Assembly: GCA_015661585.1 (NCBI GenBank)
Contig: DQVU01000143.1
Span: forward strand, 1 to 7,161
Length of the DNA: 7,161 nucleotides
Reading direction: 5' to 3'
Origin: Methanothermococcus okinawensis
GTDB lineage: Archaea > AGJL01 > Methanococci > Methanococcales > Methanococcaceae
In this document: positions 1 through 5,317 of the stretch, one piece after another
How the letters are laid out: every line of letters begins with the position of its first letter
Numbering within the stretch: the stretch's first letter is position 1
Notes under the pieces: generated by a model
What the model was told of the DNA's origin: nothing
What the model saw: only the letters and a program-made list of their open reading frames with translations
Databases searched by the model: none
Translations under genes and position numbers: made by a program

Positions 1-164
1 TTCTCAAAAACATCCATTATAGAATATCCTCTTTCCACGATTTCCCAGTCTCTAATATTGTCTAAAGTGTTAAATACGTTATAACTGAGTATTGCGGTAA
101 CTAACAGTATAAAGGATATCGCCAGTACAGCATCGATTGAGATCTGGCCCCTATTAGATAGCAT
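1..164 (-). CDS. Pilin-like secreted protein with class III signal peptide (5' part only)
   Basis: The first 54 codons are visible and the gene continues beyond the left edge. The product starts MLSNRGQISIDAV, followed by a hydrophobic run to about residue 26. A short basic stretch, then Gly-Gln with Ser and Asp at +3 and +5, then the hydrophobic segment, is the class III (QxSxE/D, DUF361) signal of archaeal type IV pilin-like proteins. In Methanococcales these are cut before the Gln by the dedicated peptidase EppA, and the hydrophobic segment becomes the filament core helix; here the cut would fall between G6 and Q7. The ATG start is supported by a GGAGAT ribosome binding site at 173-168, three bases upstream. 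The family has both true pilins and larger surface proteins carrying the same signal, and the missing C-terminal part prevents a choice. The call rests on the motif. Confidence 0.85.
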   Translation of the reverse strand, partial: MLSNRGQISIDAVLAISFILLVTAILSYNVFNTLDNIRDWEIVERGYSIMDVFE

Positions 165-242
165 GGTATCTCCAGTAACTGTGGTGTAATATTAATTATT
201 ACCGCAGTTTTAATCATTCTGTTAAATCTAACATATGAAACC

Positions 243-255
243 CTTATAATATATT
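243..255 (-). promoter_or_regulatory. Candidate TATA box for the pilin-like gene
   Basis: The minus strand reads AATATATTATAAG, about 80 bases before the ATG. With the usual archaeal spacing of about 25 bases to the start site, the leader would be near 60 bases. The inverted repeat GTAATA-5-TATTAC (186-202) lies in that leader and could be an operator. Assigned from base pattern only, in a region where such patterns are common by chance. Confidence 0.35.
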
Positions 256-279
256 GTTATTATAATAGTTATTATAATA
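256..279. repeat. Perfect 12-bp tandem duplication
   Basis: GTTATTATAATA occurs twice head to tail (256-267 and 268-279). The overlapping TTATTATAATAA at 269-280 is also a perfect palindrome. It sits just upstream of the candidate TATA box of the pilin-like gene. Slippage in AT-rich DNA is the simplest origin. Confidence 0.85.
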
Positions 280-449
280 ATTACTTTTATTAGACTTGTT
301 ATTTGTTTGATATTTTATTATTACCTTGATGGTAATTGGGATGGTTATTTTATAGTAACAAACTTGGAGTTTTTTGCCTTTTTCTGTTATTTCTTTATTT
401 TATAATATTATTTTTATTATAGTTTAAAATATATGTTCAGAGTATATTA

Positions 450-1652
450 CTAATAATTGTCCAAGAAATACAATATAGTTGGGAATATCAACACTCCCAT
501 TAGATAGGACATATTTCCTCGAGACTTCAAGGAGAGGATTCCTAAAGCGGATGCCACCAGGAAAACTATAAAGTAGTATATGGGATACTGAGACAAATAT
601 CCCAAAATTAGTACGATAAATAAACAGAGGAGGAGTACATATAGGGAGATCTTCCCGTAGTTCATCTTAGATAGGTACTTCAAAATGTACTGTGAAAGGG
701 TAATAAGTATATAAAGGGCACATCCTGTTGCCATCACTAAGGGAATGATAATACTACTATCCAAGGGTAGGGAGAGATCCTTTATAGCCACTGCAGTTCC
801 ACTTCTCCCATAGCCTATTATTAGGAGGGAGAGTATAGAGAATACCTCGTTGGACATGGTGATGGCACCTTGAGATACTAAAAAACCTTTTATATTATTC
901 TCCCTTATCAACTTACTTAGAAAGAAGTTTATCTGGGATCCTCCAATTGCAGGTAGGAATATCCTTAGGAATCCTCCAAGAGTCCCTACACATGCACACT
1001 TTATGAGGGATACATCTACCTCTGGATAGATAATCCTCTGAGGAGGGACTTTCTCGCTTTTTATGTTTTCTAAGAGAAAAGGTACTCCAAACATTCCTGT
1101 AAATATACCAGTTAATATGTTGTCCACTGGAGGGTGGTTGTATAGGACTACAATTCCAAATACTCCTGAGAGGAGGAGTATAAGGCTATTCCAAAACACG
1201 TTATCTGTAAATATTAAAGATAAAAATACCAACAGTATCAGTACATAGGGAATGTAGGGTTTAAATAGAGTATAGGCCCTCTCTAAATCAAAATCTATGT
1301 AGAAAATTAAAAATGCCAATATAACAGAGAGTAGCGCACCTATAAAACCTCCAATACCACATAGGACTATTCCCTCGTACCCTCTACCATTAGAGGTTAA
1401 CCTATGTAGAGGTAAAACAGAGACTGCAGTTTCATCTTGGGGCACGCCTATAAATGCCGAAGGTATATAGTTTATAAAGTAGTGGGTAATTACCATGCCT
1501 ATTAGAAGATATAGGTAATTCTGTGGAGATAGATAATTGTAAAGTATGGTAACAAAGGGCACCAGGGTGTTTGGATGTATTCCAGGGATCATTCCAGTGA
1601 AGGTTCCCAGCACACATCCGAAAAATAGAGAAAGTATGTTAATGATATCCAT
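450..1652 (-). CDS. TctA-family (DUF112) membrane permease, short archaeal form
   Basis: A 400-residue polytopic membrane protein with roughly ten or more hydrophobic segments. Near the N-terminus is GMIPGIHPN (20-28), the Gly/Pro-rich loop typical of the TctA permease family, and a second related loop, GGFLRIFLPAIGGSQ, lies at 226-240. The two suggest the internal duplication known for this family. FIGVP (67-71) and TMSNE (265-269) fit other conserved loops. Bacterial TctA is about 500 residues and works with TctB and the binding protein TctC to take up tricarboxylates; this one is shorter and neither partner is in the window, so the substrate cannot be inferred. The ATG is six bases beyond the stop of the zinc-ribbon gene and has no GG-rich binding site, so it is probably translated by coupling. 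The N-terminus looks complete because the first family loop falls at the expected place. Confidence 0.85.
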   Translation of the reverse strand: MDIINILSLFFGCVLGTFTGMIPGIHPNTLVPFVTILYNYLSPQNYLYLLIGMVITHYFINYIPSAFIGVPQDETAVSVLPLHRLTSNGRGYEGIVLCGIGGFIGALLSVILAFLIFYIDFDLERAYTLFKPYIPYVLILLVFLSLIFTDNVFWNSLILLLSGVFGIVVLYNHPPVDNILTGIFTGMFGVPFLLENIKSEKVPPQRIIYPEVDVSLIKCACVGTLGGFLRIFLPAIGGSQINFFLSKLIRENNIKGFLVSQGAITMSNEVFSILSLLIIGYGRSGTAVAIKDLSLPLDSSIIIPLVMATGCALYILITLSQYILKYLSKMNYGKISLYVLLLCLFIVLILGYLSQYPIYYFIVFLVASALGILSLKSRGNMSYLMGVLIFPTILYFLDNY

Positions 1653-1658
1653 ATTATA

Positions 1659-2234
1659 TTAAGTTCTTTTTATCCTTCTTAACCTATGACCACAGTAGGG
1701 GCATACCATCCATGAGGAGTCTATACGCCTTCGGCACTGGGGACATACGGGTGTCCTCTCCCTCTTCTCCTTTAATTGCACACCACAGTGTGCACAATAT
1801 GTCCAATCTTCCAAGATATACTTATTACAGTTACTACATCTTTTAAAATTTTCAAGGATCATACTGTCGATGTCAGAGCCACAGTTAGTACAGTAGTTCC
1901 AACCTACATCTATAACCTCGTTACATTTATTACATCGAGGTACATCTATAGTGAATTTAGAACCCAAAGCTTTCTTTACCTTTTGAAGGGTTATCAACGC
2001 CTCCCTTTTTATTACTTCGTCCTGTTCCATCTCGTATATTCTTTCAATGGATTGTATTATCTCTTGTATACTCCTTTTATCTACCATCTCCATGTACTGT
2101 AAGGACTCTGGACGTAGATCTGCTATATCTGCCACCTTTTTTAAAGTTACCAATTTTGTAGCAGGTACTCGACTTTTAAGCCCCGTTAATATACTCATTT
2201 TTTCTTCTTCAGAGATAGGGATTATCGTTACCAT
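1659..2234 (-). CDS. Triple zinc-ribbon protein
   Basis: 191 residues. The first hundred are predicted mostly helical and charged (for example 51-88) and match no family I can name. The C-terminal half has three consecutive zinc ribbons with identical spacing, C-x2-C-x10-C-x2-C: C101/104/115/118, C133/136/147/150 and C164/167/178/181. A Trp stands two residues before the third Cys in every copy (GWNYC, DWTYC, SWMVC), and a Gly follows the last Cys. All twelve ligands are present, so each unit should bind one zinc ion. The tail (RLRRIKRT) is basic. No signal peptide or membrane segment is visible, so it is probably cytoplasmic. Such arrays act as protein- or nucleic-acid-binding adaptors; which applies here is unknown. 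The first ATG follows AGGGGAT; a later Met (13) has no comparable site. It is followed after six bases by the TctA gene, probably in one operon. Confidence 0.9.
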   Translation of the reverse strand: MVTIIPISEEEKMSILTGLKSRVPATKLVTLKKVADIADLRPESLQYMEMVDKRSIQEIIQSIERIYEMEQDEVIKREALITLQKVKKALGSKFTIDVPRCNKCNEVIDVGWNYCTNCGSDIDSMILENFKRCSNCNKYILEDWTYCAHCGVQLKEKRERTPVCPQCRRRIDSSWMVCPYCGHRLRRIKRT

Positions 2235-2270
2235 AGTATCCCCTTTTAAAGTTTAGTTATTATCTAAAAA

Positions 2271-2280
2271 ATTTTATATT
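2271..2280 (-). promoter_or_regulatory. Candidate TATA box for the zinc-ribbon/TctA operon
   Basis: The minus strand reads AATATAAAAT in the 71-bp gap after the single-helix membrane gene. A start site about 25 bases downstream leaves a leader of about 15 bases holding the AGGGGAT binding site. Read-through from the upstream gene is the alternative. Confidence 0.35.
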
Positions 2281-2305
2281 TATTAGTTTCTTTCATAAAG
2301 AGTGA

Positions 2306-2782
2306 TTATTTTTTATTGTATACTTTTAATTTTCCCAACTTAATAATTTTATTGTAATATAGATATATATTGTTAGATAGATCTTCCTTAGAGATATTTA
2401 ATAATCCTGCCAATTCAGCGTTTCTTCTATCTATTTTAAATTTATAATACTCGATAAATCTTCCTTCATGACTGTAGTAAGATATTATTTGAACTTCCTC
2501 AACATCTTTGTATTTATTAAATACATACCATACAATATAACAGATTTCAGTTTTAGTTTGTGCATCCAAATCTTCTCTACTTATATCACTCAGATCCTCT
2601 AAATTTTTTATTTGGTATATTATAGATACATTTCTCTCATTGATAGTAGTAAATTCCACATGATGGACATCATACTTCGCTAAAATGTCTTCAGAACTTG
2701 ATATATAGTGTTGAATAAGCCAAATTATAGGTATTGCTATTAAGATTATTGTTATAGTAAGTATTATAGACTCTTTCTCCAT
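2306..2782 (-). CDS. Membrane-anchored protein of unknown function, one N-terminal helix
   Basis: 158 residues; I do not recognise the family. A strongly hydrophobic segment at about 6-24 after a short charged start (MEKES) looks like an uncleaved signal anchor. There is no QxSxE motif and no obvious cleavage site. The rest is a mixed alpha/beta soluble domain: likely strands around 41-58 and 94-115 (QIISYYS, RFIEYYKFKID), a helix around 77-91 with C81, and a Leu/Tyr-rich C-terminal part (NNIYLYYNKIIKLG). The ATG follows a weak GGGA site, and a good TATA box lies about 65 bases upstream. It is on the same strand as the zinc-ribbon and TctA genes and 71 bp ahead of them; a shared function is possible but unproven. 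The open frame, start signals and coding-like composition support it as a real gene. Confidence 0.8.
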   Translation of the reverse strand: MEKESIILTITIILIAIPIIWLIQHYISSSEDILAKYDVHHVEFTTINERNVSIIYQIKNLEDLSDISREDLDAQTKTEICYIVWYVFNKYKDVEEVQIISYYSHEGRFIEYYKFKIDRRNAELAGLLNISKEDLSNNIYLYYNKIIKLGKLKVYNKK

Positions 2783-2844
2783 AGTTTCCCAATTAACATT
2801 ATATCTCTACACTTTTTACACCTATAATTTCTGTTAAAAATACC

Positions 2845-2853
2845 TTATATATT
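2845..2853 (-). promoter_or_regulatory. TATA box for the single-helix membrane protein gene
   Basis: The minus strand reads AAAAATATATAAGG around this point, close to the methanogen TATA consensus. The expected start site is near 2820 and the leader about 40 bases. The same AT-rich block could serve a divergent plus-strand promoter for the broken frame beginning at 2901. Confidence 0.5.
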
Positions 2854-2900
2854 TTTATTTTATAAAATATCTAACAAAACTTTTTTGAAGGGATGAGTTG

Positions 2901-3113
2901 ATGAGGAATGATACCTGAGATTCCTTATCTATCTCTCTTGCAGTATATCACGAGAGAGATGATATAGTTGTATTAAACTGGAGAAAAACCTCTAAGAAAC
3001 GTGAATCCTTCGCCCTAATGTTTAATAATTTCATTCTGGAGAGAGTTGTACTACCTATGAAAAAGTGGATGGAGAGAAGTCACTACTGCCGATACAATAT
3101 GCTCCAATCTTAA
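2901..3113 (+). pseudogene. Possible broken gene remnant, identity unknown
   Basis: An ATG at 2901 preceded by GGGATGA opens a frame that stops at a TGA after five codons (2916-2918) and then stays open for 64 codons to a TAA at 3111. The open part includes the segments HERDDIVVLNWRKTSKKRE and ERVVLPMKKWMERSHYCRYN, which look protein-like (Trp, balanced charge). The following 130 bases in another frame also give a protein-like stretch (LPIQYAPILNNRKGRDKRN). The segment is visibly less AT-rich than the spacers around it. Together this suggests a decayed coding region, perhaps from a mobile element, but no transposase signature or terminal repeat can be recognised. It could instead be an untranslated RNA or chance. 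Confidence 0.3.
2931..2960. repeat. Strong inverted repeat (10-bp stem, 10-base loop)
   Basis: ATCTCTCTTG (2931-2940) pairs with CGAGAGAGAT (2951-2960); nine pairs are Watson-Crick and one is a T-G wobble. It falls inside the possible broken gene. No T-tract follows directly, so it is not a bacterial-type terminator. Confidence 0.6.
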
Positions 3114-3285
3114 ATAATAGAAAGGGTAGAGACAAACGGAACCTTTGTAACCTTGCTAGTATCGTTTAACAGTACTTTACTATACAATCATTATCCCTAA
3201 CATATTGGATATACCGATTCCACTTCAACATTTTCATGTTATTATTTTATAATATTTCTACCAATTTTTTCACATACCTGGAATT
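3114..3285. other. Rest of the gene-free stretch downstream of the broken frame
   Basis: No intact gene on either strand. The plus strand has short protein-like frames interrupted by stops, including the TAA at about 3168. The minus strand has a 23-codon frame starting MKMLKWNRYIQYV near 3234 that ends in TAA. Both fit decayed coding DNA, and neither is long enough to call. Confidence 0.4.
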
Positions 3286-3316
3286 ATAAAAATAATAATG
3301 TTAAAGTAGTAAAAAT
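3286..3316 (-). terminator. Candidate oligo-T terminator of the DUF4870 gene
   Basis: On the minus strand, just past the stop codon, there are two T5 tracts (ATTTTTAC and ATTTTTAT). Archaeal polymerase ends transcription at such tracts without needing a hairpin. Confidence 0.35.
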
Positions 3317-3322
3317 TATGTC

Positions 3323-3655
3323 TTAAAATTTTTTAAGCAGATCCTCTGCAATATCTCCAAATATTGGGAATTTATACCTCTCTCCCTGGTACGCTTTATA
3401 CATGCCCAATATCCAAAAGACAAGACCTACAAGATTTATCAACAAACCAATTAGACCTCCAATATATGGGATAAATGCTACTATCATGCCTATTATCGTC
3501 AAACTTAAAAAGGTTACCAAAGATTGCATCGCATGGAATTTAACAAAATCACTTTCTTTCTCCAAGACTAAAAATATAATACCAGTTATTACTCCTACTA
3601 AATAACACAATAAACCTTCGATATTTTCATCTAAACCCAGAGTAGTTTTCGACAT
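3323..3655 (-). CDS. DUF4870/Tic20-like three-helix membrane protein
   Basis: 110 residues from the preferred start. It has the family layout: a short N-terminal part (TTLGLDENIEGLLCYL), a first helix at about 14-32, the conserved FHAMQSL (40-46), two more helices (about 47-63 and 66-85), and the tail KAYQGERYKFPIFGDIAE (87-104). Members are small integral membrane proteins widespread in bacteria and archaea. Resemblance to the chloroplast import protein Tic20 is noted for the family, but no function is established. Length is typical and no key segment is missing. The frame could begin at a GTG at 3667, but GTGGTG (3667-3662) is better read as the ribosome binding site for the ATG at 3655, since it pairs with the 16S rRNA end at normal spacing. 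It appears to be a single-gene transcript. Confidence 0.85.
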   Translation of the reverse strand: MSKTTLGLDENIEGLLCYLVGVITGIIFLVLEKESDFVKFHAMQSLVTFLSLTIIGMIVAFIPYIGGLIGLLINLVGLVFWILGMYKAYQGERYKFPIFGDIAEDLLKKF

Positions 3656-3684
3656 GGATAACACCACTATCTTTGTACTTAAAT

Positions 3685-3695
3685 ATTTAATATAT
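3685..3695 (-). promoter_or_regulatory. Candidate TATA box for the DUF4870 gene
   Basis: The minus strand reads ATATATTAAAT about 35 bases before the ATG at 3655. This implies a start near 3665 and a leader of only about 10 bases made of the GTGGTG binding site. Confidence 0.4.
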
Positions 3696-3820
3696 TCTTC
3701 TTACTATAATAAAATGTATTAATAACAATATAATCTTTAGAATAAAATTATATATATACTTTATTATATAAGTTTGAACGTTGTCCGAATAAAAATAAGT
3801 ATGTTGGATATTATAAAACA

Positions 3821-3829
3821 TTATTTATA
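3821..3829 (+). promoter_or_regulatory. TATA box placed for a leaderless start at 3851
   Basis: TTATTTATA is centred about 26 bases before the ATG at 3851, so transcription would begin at or next to the ATG. No GG-rich binding site lies between them, which agrees with a leaderless message. Confidence 0.4.
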
Positions 3830-3850
3830 CAACAACCAGCAACAATATAC

Positions 3851-4003
3851 ATGTCGAAAAGGAATTTAATGAAGTTACTCAAAGAAGTCCTATCTTCAAA
3901 AGAAACTGAAATCCCCTTTAGAGATAAAACTGGATTGAGAATTTCAGGAATTTTCTTCTTTTCCATTGCAGTTAGCTTCAAAAGAGAGAAGGGGGAAAGA
4001 TAA
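3851..4003 (+). CDS. Small ORF of unknown function, possibly leaderless or truncated
   Basis: 50 codons. The product starts MSKRNLMKLLKEVLSS, an amphipathic basic helix, then TEIPFRDKTGLRISG, a hydrophobic IFFFSIAV (38-45), and a basic tail KREKGER. Codon use looks like ordinary coding DNA for this window. There is no ribosome binding site, but a TATA box at 3821-3829 is spaced for leaderless transcription. After the TAA a second frame stays open for about 15 more codons (to about 4038), so this could be the N-terminal remnant of a longer, frameshifted gene. I do not recognise it. It lies where many archaea have secE, but it lacks the single C-terminal membrane helix expected of SecE. Confidence 0.35.
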   Translation: MSKRNLMKLLKEVLSSKETEIPFRDKTGLRISGIFFFSIAVSFKREKGER

Positions 4004-4106
4004 TAATGGGGATTCTGAAATGTTAGGATCTCTTCTGTAAGTGTTCATGTCCTACTTCAATTTGAGTTAAAAAGTGTTAGTTATTGGGGAAATTGTAATA
4101 TAGGAG

Positions 4107-4121
4107 TAAAATATATATATT
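4107..4121 (+). promoter_or_regulatory. TATA box of the spt5-rpl11 transcript
   Basis: AAAATATATATATTA is the strongest TATA-like element in the spacer. A start about 25 bases downstream (near 4144) would give a leader of about 70 bases made largely of T-tracts. A second, weaker option is the AT-rich run at 4181-4192, which would give a very short leader. Confidence 0.45.
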
Positions 4122-4145
4122 ACTAAATTTTAAAATTAATAAAAA

Positions 4146-4200
4146 TTTTTAGTTCTTTTTTGAACACTCTTCTTTTTTGATATTATTTTTAATCTTTTTT
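4146..4200 (+). promoter_or_regulatory. spt5: Leader with five oligo-T tracts upstream of spt5
   Basis: T5 or T6 tracts lie at 4146-4150, 4156-4161, 4173-4178, 4186-4190 and 4195-4200. Two of them belong to an exact 11-base direct repeat, TTCTTTTTTGA (4153-4163 and 4170-4180). The first also forms GTTC-T6-GAAC, a 4-bp inverted repeat. Oligo-T tracts are the intrinsic termination signal for archaeal RNA polymerase. Here they sit between the best TATA box and the spt5 start, so they may end an upstream transcript, attenuate spt5 itself, or both. The tracts are seen directly; the role is inferred. Confidence 0.5.
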
Positions 4201-4215
4201 AGAATGGTGATTACT

Positions 4216-4656
4216 ATGATATACGCAGTTAGAACTATAGCAGGTCAGGAGAAAAACGTCGCCGAGTTTTTGGCATCTAAGGCTGAAAAAGAAAAAATAG
4301 ACATATATTCCATACTTGCCACTGAGGATTTAAAGGGCTATGTACTTGTGGAGGCCCCAAATAGGGGGGCGGTTGAGGAGTTGATAAGGAGGACATTTAA
4401 GGTGAGAGGAATAGTACCTGGAGAAACCTCGGTAGAAGAACTGGAACACTTATTATCTCCACATAAGATAATAGAAAATATAGAGAAGGGAGATATTGTA
4501 GAGTTAATAGCAGGGCCCTTTAAAGGTGAGAGGGGTAGGGTTATAAGGGTGGATAAACATAAGGAGGAGGTTACCTTGGAGTTGATAGACGCGGCAGTCC
4601 CCATACCTGTAACAGTTGGTGTGGAACAGGTTAAAATAGTCTCAAAGAGTTCCTAA
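4216..4656 (+). CDS. spt5: Transcription elongation factor Spt5 (archaeal NusG homologue)
   Basis: 146 residues, the usual archaeal length. The NGN domain covers about 1-82, starting MIYAVRTIAGQEKNVAEFL, with the central YVLVEAP strand (42-48) and FKVRGIVPG (61-69). The KOW domain covers about 90-143, with GDIVELIAGPFKGERGRV (92-109). In archaea Spt5 pairs with Spt4 through the NGN domain and binds the clamp coiled coil of RNA polymerase, which raises processivity, while KOW contacts other factors or the ribosome. Both domains are complete. The frame is open back to 4177, but the start at 4216 is favoured: GGTGAT (4206-4211) is correctly spaced from it, and the protein then begins like known Spt5 proteins. 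rpl11 follows after 67 bp, the conserved archaeal order. The usual upstream secE is absent. Confidence 0.97.
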   Translation: MIYAVRTIAGQEKNVAEFLASKAEKEKIDIYSILATEDLKGYVLVEAPNRGAVEELIRRTFKVRGIVPGETSVEELEHLLSPHKIIENIEKGDIVELIAGPFKGERGRVIRVDKHKEEVTLELIDAAVPIPVTVGVEQVKIVSKSS

Positions 4657-4670
4657 TTTTACAACGTAAG

Positions 4671-4679
4671 TTTTAAATA
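4671..4679 (+). promoter_or_regulatory. rpl11: Possible internal promoter before rpl11
   Basis: TTTTAAATA lies in the 67-bp spt5-rpl11 gap, about 50 bases before the ATG. It would allow L11 to be made in excess of Spt5, as its role requires. Cotranscription from the spt5 promoter is equally possible. Confidence 0.3.
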
Positions 4680-4723
4680 GAGTGTAAAATTATAGAGATT
4701 ACACAATTTAGAGAGGTGACAAA

Positions 4724-5206
4724 ATGGGTACAGAAATAGTAGAGGTACTGATAACTGGAGGAAAGGCTACAGCAGGACCTCCACTGGGCCCAGCTATAGG
4801 ACCCTTGGGTATAAACGTCATGAAGGTTGTAAAGGAGATTAACGAGAAAACAAAGGCGTACGAGGGGATGAGTGTCCCAGTTAAGATTATTGTAAATACT
4901 GACGATAAAACCTTCAAGATAGAGGTAGGTATCCCTCCAACATCAGCACTTATAAAAAAGGAGTTGAACCTTGAAAAGGGTTCCTCAGAACCGAAGCACA
5001 ATATAGTAGGTAATCTTACAATGGAACAGGCTGTAAAAATTGCTAAGATGAAGATGGACTCAATGCTCTCCTACACCTTGAAGAACGCTACAAAAGAGGT
5101 TATTGGAACCTGTGTATCTCTGGGAGTTACAGTAGATGGAAAAGATCCTAAGGAAGTGATAAAGTTGATAGAGAAAGGAGAGTATGACGAGTACTTCAAA
5201 GAATAA
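4724..5206 (+). CDS. rpl11: Large-subunit ribosomal protein L11 (uL11)
   Basis: 160 residues, archaeal length. The N-terminal domain (about 1-68) carries the signature PPLGPAIGPLGIN (19-31). The C-terminal RNA-binding domain (about 72-145) holds IPPTSALIKKE (70-80) and the family motif GTCVSLGVTVDGKDP (128-142). The acidic tail beyond 145 is typical of archaeal forms. L11 binds the GTPase-associated region of 23S rRNA at the base of the stalk and supports factor-dependent GTP hydrolysis. The start is clear: GAGGTGA (4713-4719) lies four bases before the ATG. It follows spt5 in the conserved archaeal order. The L1-L10-L12 genes do not follow; a 300-bp spacer does, so the transcript probably ends here. 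Confidence 0.98.
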   Translation: MGTEIVEVLITGGKATAGPPLGPAIGPLGINVMKVVKEINEKTKAYEGMSVPVKIIVNTDDKTFKIEVGIPPTSALIKKELNLEKGSSEPKHNIVGNLTMEQAVKIAKMKMDSMLSYTLKNATKEVIGTCVSLGVTVDGKDPKEVIKLIEKGEYDEYFKE

Positions 5207-5225
5207 ATAATTTCTACCATCCTAC

Positions 5226-5317
5226 TTTTATTGTTTTATCCCTTTCATTAAGTAGTACTTGGCTATTACCTTTGTGGCTGTGTTGAAATCTTTAAAAAAG
5301 TTTTGTTAATTGTTTTT
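5226..5317 (+). terminator. Oligo-T termination zone after rpl11
   Basis: Short T-tracts follow the L11 stop: TTTT at 5226-5229 and 5234-5237, TTTT at 5301-5304 and TTTTT at 5313-5317. No hairpin is needed in archaea. The first pair, 20 bases past the stop, is the likelier end. Confidence 0.35.

Larger units (their letters stand above)
165..449. other. AT-rich spacer between the pilin-like and TctA genes
   Basis: No open frame worth calling on either strand. On the minus strand it holds a candidate promoter for the pilin-like gene (about 243-255), an inverted repeat at 186-202, a second inverted repeat at 320-336 (ATTACC / GGTAAT around 5 bases), and a 12-bp tandem duplication at 256-279. 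The nonamer ATTATTACC occurs in both inverted repeats (195-203 and 317-325). The plus strand is T-rich from 371 to 402, but no plus-strand gene lies upstream that would need a terminator. Confidence 0.6.

Noticed and set aside
1776..2102. 108-codon plus-strand frame
   Set aside because: Antisense to the zinc-ribbon gene, whose twelve correctly spaced Cys prove the coding strand.
2916..2918. TGA read as selenocysteine, as Methanococcales use this amino acid
   Set aside because: The context matches none of the known methanogen selenoproteins I can recall, and position 6 is unlikely; a nonsense change or chance is simpler.
2896..2918. C/D box guide RNA (TTGATGA followed by CTGA)
   Set aside because: The first box is imperfect and no second C'/D box pair follows at the needed spacing.
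4177..4215. Upstream start extending Spt5 by 13 residues
   Set aside because: The extension covers the T-rich leader and the GGTGAT binding site; the ATG at 4216 gives the normal Spt5 N-terminus.
4338..5001. Minus-strand open frames opposite spt5 and rpl11
   Set aside because: Both are antisense to two unmistakable conserved genes and show no start signals or recognisable protein sequence.
5228..5304. Short minus-strand frame encoding a protein-like segment (NTATKVIAKYYLMKGIKQ)
   Set aside because: Only about 25 codons between stops, with no convincing start; possibly an old gene end, but not supportable.
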